A stretch of DNA of 64,000 nt from the NCBI GenBank assembly GCA_937905825.1, contig CALCXM010000039.1, positions 65,326 to 129,325 on the forward strand. Reading direction: 5' to 3'. This DNA is from an uncultured bacterium. Its GTDB lineage: Bacteria; Planctomycetota; UBA1135; GCA-002686595. The first letter of the stretch is position 1. The number at the start of each line of letters is the position of its first letter. Shown piece after piece: positions 18,327 to 27,723 of this stretch. The notes under the pieces are model-generated. The model made no database searches. It was not told the DNA's origin and was given only the letters and a program-made list of their open reading frames with translations. Position numbers and translations under genes: made by a program.

Positions 18327-19598
18327 TTATTCCTTGGCGCCGAAGGCGATGCAGACCTGGTTTCCTTGCAGTGGGTAGCTAATCTGAACCCGGTAGCCGA
18401 CGAACTCTTCGGAACTCCAACCGAGCTTGCTGAACGCGTGATCGAGCAACTCCAAGTAACGGGGAAAGCCTGTGAAGCGGCGCCGGGACGGCTGAGTTCC
18501 GAGCAGTTCCAGCTCATCCGTTGTGCGTAGAAGGTCGACGGCCCGCTCCTTGCTTCCTGCGGCAGCCGGGCCTCGGTTCGAGGTGTCGTAGAGCAGCAGC
18601 TTGGCATCGCGGTCCGTGTAGATGTCTTTGTGAATCAACACGTCAAACAGCATCGCTCGGGAGGGCGTCCCCGCGATCTGGTAGAAGTAGGGATTGCGCG
18701 CGCTGTCTCCCGCCGGTTCCAAGATGAGCTCGGCGCGGTTCACCTCAGCGATCACCAGGTCCACGCTCGACTCGGGACCGAATCCCGTTTCCCCCAGCAA
18801 GTACTGAATGTCGCGTCCAAAGGTCTTCGTGATGATCGGCGCTGGAGCGCGTGAACAAAACTGATCAAGGCGCACGGAGGCCACGCCATCCGAGAGCCCG
18901 GCGCCATCCAAGGTGAGCGGGGCTGGAGCTGGGTCGAAAACCGGATGGCTCGCGCTCCCCTCCGCCGGGGTTCGCAAGGTGCCGAACTGAACCGTGGCAT
19001 CCGGGCGGATGCGGTCCAGGCCAAAGCTCCCTTGGATCGAGAGCAGGTCCGCTTTCCCCTCCTCTTGGGATGGATGAACCGCGATCGTGGCTAGGTCGAG
19101 GTCACAACTGACCCCCCTGAGCTCGCTGATTGCCTTGTAGGCAGCCTGACGTCGGCGCACCTCGAATTCGCGGCGGCCCTGGGGCAGCCAATCCGTGAGC
19201 ATGGCGTTCAAGCTGCTGCGGTGCCCGGCGTTCTTCCGGATCAGGGCTTCGAAGCGGTCCACGGCCTTCGCTGCGGCCTTCTGACGGGCTGCTGGGGCGC
19301 CATTGGCGGCGGCCGCCTTCATCACCTTGCGCAGGGGCACGGCTCCGGGGATCTGGTCCACGACGGCCACGGGGTCCGCCTGGGCGATCGCGCGCAGCAG
19401 GCGACTTGCGGTCACCACCGTGACCCCAAGCAGGTCTGAAAGGGCCTGGGGGCCCGTTGGACGCTCGGAGAGGCTGCCCAGCAGAGCCGTGTACGACTCC
19501 GCCAAATCAGTCCCGACCGCTTCCACCTGCCGGCGTAAGCTTCCACCAGGACTGGCTTGGGAGCCCTTGGCGCTGCGCTGCTCGATTGATTTACTCAT
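18327..19598 (-). CDS. Uncharacterised protein with a putative N-terminal helix-turn-helix
   Basis: The family is not recognised with certainty. The 423-residue product has a helical N-terminal third (residues about 20-160). In it TGPQALSDLLGVTVVTASRLLRAI reads like a winged-helix DNA-binding motif, with an LSDLLGVT turn and a recognition helix. An Ala/Lys/Arg-rich stretch follows, then a mixed alpha-beta C-terminal part that could bind a ligand. No signal peptide or membrane segment is seen, so it is probably a cytoplasmic regulator. Two small palindromes lie just upstream (19607-19621 and 19653-19667) and could be its own operator. It faces nrdB tail to tail and is divergent from the secreted-protein gene at 19843. 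Confidence 0.65.
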   Translation of the reverse strand: MSKSIEQRSAKGSQASPGGSLRRQVEAVGTDLAESYTALLGSLSERPTGPQALSDLLGVTVVTASRLLRAIAQADPVAVVDQIPGAVPLRKVMKAAAANGAPAARQKAAAKAVDRFEALIRKNAGHRSSLNAMLTDWLPQGRREFEVRRRQAAYKAISELRGVSCDLDLATIAVHPSQEEGKADLLSIQGSFGLDRIRPDATVQFGTLRTPAEGSASHPVFDPAPAPLTLDGAGLSDGVASVRLDQFCSRAPAPIITKTFGRDIQYLLGETGFGPESSVDLVIAEVNRAELILEPAGDSARNPYFYQIAGTPSRAMLFDVLIHKDIYTDRDAKLLLYDTSNRGPAAAGSKERAVDLLRTTDELELLGTQPSRRRFTGFPRYLELLDHAFSKLGWSSEEFVGYRVQISYPLQGNQVCIAFGAKE

Positions 19599-19652
19599 GT
19601 CGACTAAGCATAGCAGATGCTCCGATCAGAGCGCCAGATTGCTTACGCTGAA

Positions 19653-19667
19653 ATTTTCCAGGAAAAT
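19653..19667. promoter_or_regulatory. Perfect palindrome upstream of the HTH-like gene
   Basis: ATTTTCCAGGAAAAT is a perfect inverted repeat with 7-base arms around one central base. It is 55 bases upstream of the leftward HTH-like gene, in a divergent promoter region. A second, looser inverted repeat (AGCAT / ATGCT) lies at 19607-19621. It could be an operator site; this is inference. Confidence 0.4.
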
Positions 19668-19842
19668 CTCCACGGCAGGTATCGCATTCGGAAATCCCCG
19701 TGTACACCTGGGAGGCGAAGAGACGTTGGGCGCCCCCCCCTGGGCTCTCACGATCCCGGTCCCAAGAGGTTCTCCCGAGCCCCCTGCGCCCTCACCGTCG
19801 TCTCTAGTCTTTCAACAAACAAACTCCCCTAGAGCTACTCCA

Positions 19843-21009
19843 ATGAACCTGAAAACAGCACTCGCCTTCTTGGCACCGATCGCCCTTCTCACCTCCAGCG
19901 CAAGCGCCCAGGGCGTTGAGGACTTCGAAGCAGGCAACCCAGACAACTGGCGCATGGAATTCGACGGCACCTACAACGGCTTCTCGATTCCGGCGATCCC
20001 CGGCACCTTGAACCCGACCGGCGGCAACCCCGGCGCGAGCCTCGATTGGGCCCAGCTCCAGTCCCCCGTCAACGTTTGGCACCTCAACAACCAGCTCAGC
20101 CCCGACTGGCGTGGTGACTTCCGTGCCAAGGGCATCGCCAGCACCAGCTTCGACTTCAACTACCAGGGCAACTCCCCCTTCGGCATGCACATGTTCATTG
20201 TCCTCGCCGACGACATGGGCACCCCGGAGATCACGGACGACATCCTGATCTGGACCCCCTATGATCCCGGCGTCTACAGCTTTGCTGGTTTCGGCGTAGC
20301 CCTGCCCGGCGGAAGCTGGCACACGGTTCAGTGGGACATTCCTAGTGCTTCCACGACGCTCCCCACAGGCTGGACCGTTTGGAGCCACACGGGCACCAAC
20401 TCGGGCAACGACGACCTCGACTGGAACGCGGTCATCCAAGATGTCGACTACCTGGCCGTCACGAACTTCGCTCCCTGGAGCGGCGCGACCTTGGGCTTCA
20501 TCGACATCTCCTTCGACAACATCAAGTTGGAGAGCGCTCTCATCCAGAACTCTTTCTGCTCCTGTGACGGCACCGCAACGGCCGCCCCTTGTGGCAACAC
20601 TGGCGCGGCTGGCAACGGCTGCGACAACAGCACCGCAGGCGGCGGCGCCAACATCACTGCAGACGGCACCGGTAGCGTCGCCAACAGCACGGTCGAGTTC
20701 ACCTGCACCGGCGTCGCCGCTGGTGTCTCCGGTGTGTTCTTCCAGGGTGTCACCCAAGCGAATGGTGGCATGGGCAACCTGTTCGGTGACGGCCTGATGT
20801 GTGCCGGCGGACCGATCAAGCGCCTCGAAGTGCTTTCGGCCGACGGATCTGGAACGGCTGTTTCGACTGTCAACGTTGCTGTTGCTGGCGCCCTCCCGGC
20901 CGGCGGAGCCACTCGCATCTACCAGTTCTGGTACCGCGATCCCGTTGGCGGCCCCTGCGGAAGTGGCTTCAACACCTCGAACGCTCTAGAGATCGTTTGG
21001 TTGCCGTAG
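19843..21009 (+). CDS. Secreted protein with C-terminal cysteine-rich planctomycete-type module
   Basis: The ATG at 19843 begins a textbook signal peptide (MNLKTALAFLAPIALLTSSASAQ) with cleavage after ASA. The 388-residue protein then has a beta-rich domain (residues about 24-230, starting EDFEAGNPDNWRMEF) that resembles a carbohydrate-binding or jelly-roll fold. The C-terminal 150 residues hold FCSCDGTA, CGNTGAAGNGCDNS and later CTG and CAGG cysteines, a module common on exported planctomycete proteins, presumably stabilised by disulfides. Its role is unknown; surface display or glycan binding is a guess. The frame is open upstream to 19303, but that part is antisense to the HTH-like gene. 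A strong terminator follows. Confidence 0.8.
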   Translation: MNLKTALAFLAPIALLTSSASAQGVEDFEAGNPDNWRMEFDGTYNGFSIPAIPGTLNPTGGNPGASLDWAQLQSPVNVWHLNNQLSPDWRGDFRAKGIASTSFDFNYQGNSPFGMHMFIVLADDMGTPEITDDILIWTPYDPGVYSFAGFGVALPGGSWHTVQWDIPSASTTLPTGWTVWSHTGTNSGNDDLDWNAVIQDVDYLAVTNFAPWSGATLGFIDISFDNIKLESALIQNSFCSCDGTATAAPCGNTGAAGNGCDNSTAGGGANITADGTGSVANSTVEFTCTGVAAGVSGVFFQGVTQANGGMGNLFGDGLMCAGGPIKRLEVLSADGSGTAVSTVNVAVAGALPAGGATRIYQFWYRDPVGGPCGSGFNTSNALEIVWLP

Positions 21010-21080
21010 TCATCACCCCCTGAGGGTTCGGTCGTCCCGGGACTTTCATCCCCCACCCCGGGACCCCGACCCAATCCGTG

Positions 21081-21119
21081 CCCGCCCGCAAGCTGCAGCT
21101 TGCGGGCGGGCCTTTTTTT
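21081..21119 (+). terminator. Intrinsic terminator of the secreted-protein gene
   Basis: A perfect 14-bp GC-rich stem (CCCGCCCGCAAGCT and its complement, 21081-21110) is followed by CC and seven T residues. It is a classical rho-independent terminator 72 bases after the stop at 21009. Confidence 0.93.
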
Positions 21120-21499
21120 GGCGAGTGGTCCGGGACCGGAGAGCGTCCCAATGCCTGCTTGGGCGAGTGCGCCTTCTTGGTCGAAAGCACCTGCTCCCGT
21201 GACGGCAACGCTCGCGCGACGGCATCGCCCGAGTGAAGGCCGTCCCGCAGCGCGACTTGCCCTCCGAACCTTCTCACGGATCCACCCCAGAAAACCGAAG
21301 CCGGCCGTTGTCCGTCTCGCCAGCGTGACCACTTGGGAGGACAGACTCCCTGCACCCGGCGTGCGGATCCCGCACGCAACAGCGCTTGATGGGAACCCAG
21401 GGGCGCTTGAGCCAGCCAATGCAAACGGCACGCTTCCTGCATCGGGACGGCCCTCCACAGCCCACGGAAAAACCCACCTTCCCCCGGCCCCTACCCCCC
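21120..21499. other. Intergenic region, no gene seen
   Basis: These 380 bases lie between the terminator and the HEAT-repeat gene. A small palindrome, CGTGCGG ATC CCGCACG, sits at 21360-21376. Open frames cross it on both strands but none has protein-like features. It presumably contains the promoter of the downstream gene. Confidence 0.4.
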
Positions 21500-22798
21500 A
21501 TGCAACTCGATACGCGCCCACTTGCCCTGCTCCTTGCACTCACCCCATTGGGCAGCGCCTTCGGCTCGCCGACGGTCAGGAGCATCGCAACACCTTCCGT
21601 TCCTACCCTCCGCAAGGGTCCCTCGATCTGGGCAGCCCCCACGAGCGCGCGCCAAACGGAGGGGCAGACTTCGAGCCTGGCAGAGGACCTGGCGGCCCCG
21701 GCCAAACGGGTCTTGCTCTACCATGGGGGCCATGCCATTCGCGGGCTGGCGCGACGGGTGGACAGCCATTGGGAGGTTCGCCGCGATGGAAAGTGGGCTA
21801 CCCTCTACAGGGGTCCGATTCAGAGCCACCGCTTGGAAGTCGACTTGCTGCGGGAAGCACGGCGACTCGCTGAACAGGCACCCCGTGAGGATTTGGTGGC
21901 ACGCAACGTTCACGCGGCTTGGCTGATCCGCGTCGGCTTGCACGCCGAGGCCAAGGAAGAGTTGGACGGGATCCTGACCCAGGATCCGGACTGCGCGGAT
22001 GCCCTCGCCCAGATCCAAGCTCCGGCGTTCCTCGCACCCCGAACGAAGAAGTGGCTGGATGCGCCGGGGGAATCAGCCAAGACCATGATCGCTGCCGGAG
22101 AAGCGGCGGGGCCCGTGCAGCGCGAGCTCTTGATCAACAGCCTGGGCAATTTGCAGCAGGCCTTTGAGGAGAGCGGAGGGCTGCGCGAGATCCTCGTACG
22201 TAGTCTGCATTCCACGCAACTCGGCCAGCGCAGCTTCGCTGCCCACGCCTTGCGGCGCCTGTTCCCGGGTCAGGAGCTCTTGCCGCTCATGCAGCGCTGC
22301 GTGCTCGACGTCTCCGAACCCGTGCGCCGGGAGTCCGCCTTGGCCGTGCGCATGGCCCAGCAACCGGAACTCGCTTTGCCTTTGGTGAAAGCCCTTGGCA
22401 GCAAGTCACGCGCAATCCGCACCAACGCGACCGAGAGCTTGGGAATCATCGGCTACAAGAACGCGGTGCCCGCCTTGGTCAAGCACTACGCCGGGCTCTC
22501 CTCCGCGGGAGGCGTGATGCCGATCACCAGTCACATTCGCATCGGCGCGCAGTTGGCCTACATCCAAGACTTCGATCTGGAGATCGCCCAAGGAGCTTCC
22601 ATCGCCGATCCGATTGTGCGCTCCGCTCACGATGTGGTGCAGCTCGAAGCCCGGGTCGGCGGAATCTCTGGCTACACCTACGTGACCGAGAAACGCACGA
22701 TCTACCAATCCCTGAAGCAGCTCACCGGCGAGGACCCCGGATCCTCCCCCAAGGCTTGGAATCAGTGGTTTGAGAAACAGGGAGAGAGCTTCCGGTAA
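21500..22798 (+). CDS. Exported HEAT-repeat protein
   Basis: Starting at the ATG at 21500, the 432-residue product has a signal-like N-terminus (MQLDTRPLALLLALTPLGSAFG). The C-terminal half contains tandem alpha-helical HEAT or PBS-lyase-like repeats: FAAHALRRLFPG, SEPVRRESALAVRMAQ and SRAIRTNATESLGIIG, each with the conserved Arg-x-x-Ala pattern. Such solenoids mediate protein binding. No catalytic motif is visible. The final segment (IYQSLKQLTGEDPGSS, then a Trp-rich end) resembles the ends of other planctomycete HEAT proteins. It is a single-gene unit with a terminator directly behind it. Confidence 0.75.
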   Translation: MQLDTRPLALLLALTPLGSAFGSPTVRSIATPSVPTLRKGPSIWAAPTSARQTEGQTSSLAEDLAAPAKRVLLYHGGHAIRGLARRVDSHWEVRRDGKWATLYRGPIQSHRLEVDLLREARRLAEQAPREDLVARNVHAAWLIRVGLHAEAKEELDGILTQDPDCADALAQIQAPAFLAPRTKKWLDAPGESAKTMIAAGEAAGPVQRELLINSLGNLQQAFEESGGLREILVRSLHSTQLGQRSFAAHALRRLFPGQELLPLMQRCVLDVSEPVRRESALAVRMAQQPELALPLVKALGSKSRAIRTNATESLGIIGYKNAVPALVKHYAGLSSAGGVMPITSHIRIGAQLAYIQDFDLEIAQGASIADPIVRSAHDVVQLEARVGGISGYTYVTEKRTIYQSLKQLTGEDPGSSPKAWNQWFEKQGESFR

Positions 22799-22824
22799 TT
22801 CGGAAGCAGCCCTCGGGAGGGTCC

Positions 22825-22876
22825 GGGCCCCGTCACCCGTCGAGATTCCTCGGAAGGTGACGGGGCCCACCTTTTT
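22825..22876 (+). terminator. Intrinsic terminator after HEAT-repeat gene
   Basis: A perfect 13-bp stem pairs GGGCCCCGTCACC (22825-22837) with its complement at 22856-22868, followed by ACC and five T residues. It lies 27 bases after the stop. Confidence 0.9.
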
Positions 22877-23248
22877 GCTTCCTGTGCGTTGGATGGGCCC
22901 CGAGCACCGCGCTCGGATTCGGTCAGCTGCCAGCGGAGTTGCGCCACCCGTCGGACTCCGTCGGCAGCCCGTGTTCACCGAATGTTTCGAGCCCCTTGAG
23001 GACCCGCGCGCAGGGCCGTGGCTCCCCTACAGATTGGTCTCCCAAGAACACGGCTGAACGCTGTCAGAAAGGGGCAAAGCACCCCAGTTTTGGCTCCCAT
23101 CCCGTCGACCGAAAGGGAAAGGGCAGACAGAGTGCCCGCCGCCGCTCCGGAACGCTATTCTGCGCACCAAGATTGGCGAGCTTTGGGCGCCTGATGTGTA
23201 CGGTGCCTGGCCCTCCACCAACCGCCGGCAGCAATCCGGCTATCACCG
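22877..23248. other. Intergenic region, no gene seen
   Basis: This stretch of about 370 bases separates a terminator from the lipoprotein gene that opens the cytochrome c maturation unit. Only short open frames of random composition are present. It should hold that operon's promoter, but no consensus was recognised. Confidence 0.4.
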
Positions 23249-24517
23249 ATGCACAGAATCTTTTCCGCGGCTCGATGTTCTCCGGCAGCTCGACGCTTCC
23301 CGACAGCTCGACGCTTCGCAGAGCCCCGCGTGTTCGCCCTCGCTTTTCTCCTTGTAGGCTGCGCGCCCCAGGGGGACTACGAGATCTCGATGAAGCGGCT
23401 CTCCCCCAATTACTCGAGCCATCTGGAACCGGGAGCCTCCGGGCAAGCGCGCTTCGGCGGTTCGATGGGCATGCCCTCGTCCCAGCGCCAAGCCCCCTCC
23501 AACGACGGACCTCGGGAAGCGCCGTTCACGTACAAGACTCCCGATGGCTGGGAGGAATTGGCCCCCACCAGCATGCGCGTCATCAACATGCGTCCAGCGG
23601 GCGACGAACGCATGGAGTGCTCCTTCACCCTTCTCGGCGGTGACGGCGGCGGACTGACAGCGAACATCAACCGCTGGCGCGGTCAGATCGGTCTGGACCC
23701 GATCGAAGATGCAGAAGTGGAGAGCCTACGCAAAGGCCTCTTGCTCGGTGGCTTCGCCAGCATCGTCGACTTGCAGGGCAGCTACGTGGGCATGGGCGAC
23801 GAACCCCAAGACAACTGGGGACTGTACGGCTTTGTGCTGCCTTCTGATCAGTTCACCGTCTTCGTGAAGATGACAGGCCCGGCTGACCTGATCGAACAGG
23901 AGAAAGCCAACCTCGAAGACTTCTGCGCCAGCATCACGATCAAGACCCAGCAGCACTCAGCTGACGATGGTCACAATCACGGGCCAGATGATGGGCACAA
24001 TCACAGCCCCGGCGACGGCCACGATCACGCGGCCGATGGAACGGATCCGCATGCCAACGTGACCCCCGCTACCTCGGCGACCGTCTCCTCGGAGACCGGA
24101 GAGTTCGACTTCGAAATGCCTGCCGGTTGGAGCCAAGGCCCGCGCAAGTCCATGCGCGTGGTGAACCTGACCGTCGGTGAATCGGAGTGCTACATCATCC
24201 TGCTCGGCGGCACCGGAGGCGGCCTCAAGGGCAACATCGACCGTTGGCGTGGGGAAGTCGGCATGGACCCTGTCAGCTTGGCCGAGATCGATGCCATGCC
24301 GAAGGTCAAGATCCTGGGCAGCGAAGCGCCGCTGCTCGAGGTGGCTGGCAACTATCAAGGCATGTCGGCGTCGGACGGTGGTTTGAAGCGCGTTCTTGGT
24401 GTTCCCTTGATCCGGCCCGGCAAGAGCGTCTTCATCAAGATGGTCGGCCCCGACGCAGAAGTCAGCGCCCAGCGCGAGTCCTTCCTCAACTTCGTCAACT
24501 CGCTTTCCGAACGCTAA
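23249..24517 (+). CDS. Lipoprotein with two repeated domains and a His-rich linker, beside cytochrome c maturation genes
   Basis: The 422-residue protein has a basic N-terminus and a lipobox ending in Cys38 (AFLLVGC). Two homologous domains follow, about residues 92-225 and 282-422. They share the pattern W, SMRV(I/V)N, LLGG(D/T)GGGL, N-I-x-RWRG, DP. The linker at about 228-262 is rich in DGHNHGPDDGHNH-type repeats, a likely metal- or haem-binding strip. The domain itself is not recognised. The gene ends 24 bases before the resB-like gene on the same strand, so it probably shares its transcript and may help cytochrome c assembly, perhaps as a haem or metal handler. An in-frame 18-bp duplication lies in its signal-peptide region. 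Confidence 0.72.
   Translation: MHRIFSAARCSPAARRFPTARRFAEPRVFALAFLLVGCAPQGDYEISMKRLSPNYSSHLEPGASGQARFGGSMGMPSSQRQAPSNDGPREAPFTYKTPDGWEELAPTSMRVINMRPAGDERMECSFTLLGGDGGGLTANINRWRGQIGLDPIEDAEVESLRKGLLLGGFASIVDLQGSYVGMGDEPQDNWGLYGFVLPSDQFTVFVKMTGPADLIEQEKANLEDFCASITIKTQQHSADDGHNHGPDDGHNHSPGDGHDHAADGTDPHANVTPATSATVSSETGEFDFEMPAGWSQGPRKSMRVVNLTVGESECYIILLGGTGGGLKGNIDRWRGEVGMDPVSLAEIDAMPKVKILGSEAPLLEVAGNYQGMSASDGGLKRVLGVPLIRPGKSVFIKMVGPDAEVSAQRESFLNFVNSLSER
23283..23318 (+). repeat. 18-bp in-frame tandem duplication in a signal peptide
   Basis: Copies at 23283-23300 and 23301-23318 share C-GGCAGCTCGACGCTTC-like sequence and differ at two positions. The repeat is in frame within the lipoprotein's positively charged N-terminal region, which therefore has two Arg-Arg-Phe stretches. 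Confidence 0.7.
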
Positions 24518-24541
24518 GCGCGTCGACCAAAGACTACGACC

Positions 24542-25762
24542 GTGAAAAAAGACAAAGGCCTCTTCGCCATCATCACGCAAGCCCTGGGCTCCTATGCCCT
24601 GTGCTGCATGTGCTTGTTTGCACTCTTCATCCTGACGCTGTTCGGGACCCTGTACCAAGTCGAGAACGGCTTGTACGACGCCAAGCAGACCTTCTTCAAC
24701 TCGTGGTTCCTGTGGGCCGAGTTGGGGGGTGTGAAATTCCCCTACTTCCCCGCGGGAGTTTTGAGCATGAGCGTTTTGACGATCAACTTGATCGTCGGCG
24801 GACTCCTGCGCATTCGTTGGTCCGTCAAGAACACCGGGGTGATCATCATTCACTTTGGAATCGTGTTCATGATGGCCGCCAGTCTTGGGAAGCTAACCAA
24901 CTCGGTAGAAGGGCATCTGACCCTTTGGGAAGGGGACAACCCCCGAACCCAAGTTGACGAACGCGCCTCGGCACACTTCGTGAGCTATACCCTTTGGGAA
25001 ATCGCCATTTGGGAAGTGAACAAGGAAGTCAACTCCACGGAACTTCTCGTGCCGGATGATTCGTTCTCGGACTTGAAGGGCACTGCCAGCCGCAAATTCA
25101 CGAGCCCCGAACTGCCCTTCGACCTGACCCTCAAGGGTTTCGTCACCAATGCCAGGGTCATGCCAAAAGGCCCCCAGTGGCAGGCAGAGGGGGAAGTGAT
25201 CGACGGCTTCGGCATTTTAGAGATGCCCGACTCCAAAGAAGCAGAGCGGGATGTGGCCGCTATCCACGCGGAAGTCCTCGTGGATGGCACCCCGATGAAA
25301 GCGATCCTCGCTGGAGATCAGCTCTCCCCCTGGGTGATCGACGTGGAGGGCAAACGCTTCGCCATCGACATGCGCCACACGCGCTATAGCATGCCCTACG
25401 AAATCCGCCTGGAGGACTTCATCAAAGAAGACCACCCGGGCATGACGATGGTGAAGTCCTATCGCAGCAACGTGACCAAGACGGACGAGAAAGGCAAGGA
25501 GAAGGTGCTCATCCAGATGAACGAGCCACTGCGTGAGGGGGGACTGGTGCTCTTCCAGAGTTCCTGGGGCCCCAGCACCCCGAACTACGACGGCCCGCTG
25601 TTCTCTGTCTTCTCCGTGGTTCGCAACCCTTCCGACAAGTGGCCCGAGTACGCCATGTGGGTCATCACCCTGGGCCTCTTGATCACCTTCTTGCGGACCC
25701 TCTACCGATTCACTCGCAAGCAACTCTCCGAGATTTCGAAACCGACCCCCGTGGCATCATGA
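24542..25762 (+). CDS. resB: ResB/Ccs1-like cytochrome c biogenesis protein
   Basis: The gene starts at GTG 24542. The 406-residue product has three N-terminal membrane helices (LCCMCLFALFILTLFGTLYQV, YFPAGVLSMSVLTINLIVGG, GVIIIHFGIVFMMAASLG), a large periplasmic domain with repeated beta segments, and a final helix (YAMWVITLGLLITFLRTLYR). This is the layout of ResB-type partners of CcsA in system II cytochrome c maturation. The His in IIIHFG at the third helix could be a haem ligand. Its TGA overlaps the ccsA start (ATGA at 25759-25762), so translation is coupled. Assignment rests on topology, motifs and the neighbouring ccsA rather than strong sequence identity. Confidence 0.8.
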   Translation: MKKDKGLFAIITQALGSYALCCMCLFALFILTLFGTLYQVENGLYDAKQTFFNSWFLWAELGGVKFPYFPAGVLSMSVLTINLIVGGLLRIRWSVKNTGVIIIHFGIVFMMAASLGKLTNSVEGHLTLWEGDNPRTQVDERASAHFVSYTLWEIAIWEVNKEVNSTELLVPDDSFSDLKGTASRKFTSPELPFDLTLKGFVTNARVMPKGPQWQAEGEVIDGFGILEMPDSKEAERDVAAIHAEVLVDGTPMKAILAGDQLSPWVIDVEGKRFAIDMRHTRYSMPYEIRLEDFIKEDHPGMTMVKSYRSNVTKTDEKGKEKVLIQMNEPLREGGLVLFQSSWGPSTPNYDGPLFSVFSVVRNPSDKWPEYAMWVITLGLLITFLRTLYRFTRKQLSEISKPTPVAS

Positions 25763-27723
25763 ACACCCAACAAAGATTCGGGAGCATCGCGCGACGCTTG
25801 ACCCTTGGACTGCTGGCCGCCCTCACTCTAGGGCTCTTCGGCCAAGCTCAGGACACAACCCAGAGAACACAACCCTGGAGCGACGAGGTCATCAAGTTGT
25901 TCGGCAGCCTGCCGGTTCAACACGGTGGTCGCGTCAAGCCGCTCAAGAAACTCGCGGGCCTCGACCTGCTCATTTTCAATGGGAAGCGCACACTCGAACT
26001 CGAGGACGGGTCGAAGCTCAAGCAGACCCCCTGGTTGCTCGACTGCTATTTCTTCCCAGAGATGGCGCGCGACTACCCGTCTTTCCGCGTGCAGAACGAC
26101 ACGGTGCTCGAGCGTCTCGGAGTCGACACCCAAGCGAACGACAAACGCAAGAGCGACCGCTACAGCTACAACGAGCTTGCCCCCCACCGTCAGAATCTGA
26201 TGGAACGGGCCATCAGCATTTCAGAGATTCCGCCCAGGGAGCAAAACCCGGTTGACGCGCAGACCATCAAGCTCGCCACGGACCTGCGCGCCTTCGAGTC
26301 ATTGATCGGGACCCTGGACCCCGTGCGCTGGAAATACGCGGCTCAGGGCACCGGAGAATTCCAAGAGCTCTTTGGCTCGGACACGGCCACTTTGACCCAG
26401 ATCGTTGAGCACTCCAAAGAACTCTTGAATGGTTGGCGCAGGGCGAGTGCCCAAGGCGATGGCGGGGACAAAAGCATCGGCGGGCTCCTCCCTCAACTGG
26501 AATCCGTGCTCGACAGCAGCCAAGGTGCCGCGGCCTTCCTGCCGCCCCCAAGCGATTTCGAGGACCAGGACACTTGGTGGCGATTTCATGACCTCGTCAA
26601 GTTCACCTTTGAGCAACAGACGCAGTACGCCGACGTGCTGCCAATGCTCGCTGCTTTCCAGCAACTAGAGCAGAACAAGAACGATCCCAGCGCCTTCCTG
26701 AGCACCCTTGAGGGCCTCCACAAGACCTCCAGCAGCATTGCAGAGGCCCGTGGAGAGTACGGCACGATTCCCCTCGAGATTACCCTTGAGGGGGTCGACC
26801 CCTTCACGAAAGCTCTCGTTTCGTTCCTGCTCGGCTTCCTGCTCAGCGCCCTTGGCTGGCTGATCAAGGACAACAAGTGGCTAGGTCGCGCGGTCTGGAC
26901 GTGCGCCCTCATTGGCCTAGGGTTTGGCATTTGGGGCATCACCATGCGCTGCCTGATTCGCCACCGTCCCCCGGTGGTGTCGCTCTACGACACGGTCATC
27001 TTCATCACCTGCGTGTGCGTGCTCGTCGGAGTCGTCTCCGAGTACCTCACACGCCAACGCATCGGACTCGCCGTCTCGACTTTCCTCGGCACCGCGGGCA
27101 TGTTCCTCGCGAACAAGTACGAGTTCATCGAGGTCAAGTCTGCAGGGGACACAATGGCTTCGGTGGTCGCAGTGCTCGACACGAACTACTACCTGGCCAT
27201 CCACGTGACCGCGGTCACCATGGGCTACGCCGGCGGCCTGCTCGCCGCGGGGATTGCCCACGTTTGGATCCTCGGCAAGCTCTTCCGCTTGCGTGAGGGG
27301 GACACGCAGTTCTACAAGACGATTCTGCGCATGACCTACGGCGTCCTGTGCTTCAGCCTGCTCTTCGCGATCTTCGGCACCATCATGGGTGGCGTTTGGG
27401 CCAACGATTCCTGGGGTCGCTTCTGGGGTTGGGACCCGAAGGAGAACGGCGCACTCTTGATCTGCATCTGGCAACTCTTGTGCTTGCACATGCGTATGGG
27501 TGGCTTCGTCAAGGATCGCGGCTTCGTCACCATGGTCGTGGCCGGCGGCGGCGTGGTTGCTGCTTCCTGGTGGGGCGTCAACCTGCTCGAGGTCGGCCTG
27601 CACAGCTATGGCTTCACCAGCGGCGCTGGCGTTGGCCTCCTCATCTACTGGGGAATCGAGGTGGGAGTCATCGGGCTCTCCGGGCTGGACAAGATCACCC
27701 GCCGCAGCTTGCCGACCGCCTAG
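25759..27723 (+). CDS. ccsA: CcsA/ResC-like cytochrome c biogenesis protein (haem handling)
   Basis: With the coupled ATG at 25759 the protein is 654 residues. A signal-like helix starts it, and a periplasmic domain of about 300 residues precedes the helical part. The C-terminal 300 residues have eight or so membrane helices and the CcsA/CcmF hallmark: GVWANDSWGRFWGWDPKE, the tryptophan-rich WWD motif that holds haem at the outer face. Conserved His residues flank it, for example in YYLAIHVTAV. CcsA with ResB delivers haem to apocytochromes c outside the inner membrane. The long N-terminal domain is larger than in model CcsA proteins and may replace part of ResB. A terminator follows 16 bases after the stop. 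Confidence 0.9.
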   Translation: MNTQQRFGSIARRLTLGLLAALTLGLFGQAQDTTQRTQPWSDEVIKLFGSLPVQHGGRVKPLKKLAGLDLLIFNGKRTLELEDGSKLKQTPWLLDCYFFPEMARDYPSFRVQNDTVLERLGVDTQANDKRKSDRYSYNELAPHRQNLMERAISISEIPPREQNPVDAQTIKLATDLRAFESLIGTLDPVRWKYAAQGTGEFQELFGSDTATLTQIVEHSKELLNGWRRASAQGDGGDKSIGGLLPQLESVLDSSQGAAAFLPPPSDFEDQDTWWRFHDLVKFTFEQQTQYADVLPMLAAFQQLEQNKNDPSAFLSTLEGLHKTSSSIAEARGEYGTIPLEITLEGVDPFTKALVSFLLGFLLSALGWLIKDNKWLGRAVWTCALIGLGFGIWGITMRCLIRHRPPVVSLYDTVIFITCVCVLVGVVSEYLTRQRIGLAVSTFLGTAGMFLANKYEFIEVKSAGDTMASVVAVLDTNYYLAIHVTAVTMGYAGGLLAAGIAHVWILGKLFRLREGDTQFYKTILRMTYGVLCFSLLFAIFGTIMGGVWANDSWGRFWGWDPKENGALLICIWQLLCLHMRMGGFVKDRGFVTMVVAGGGVVAASWWGVNLLEVGLHSYGFTSGAGVGLLIYWGIEVGVIGLSGLDKITRRSLPTA

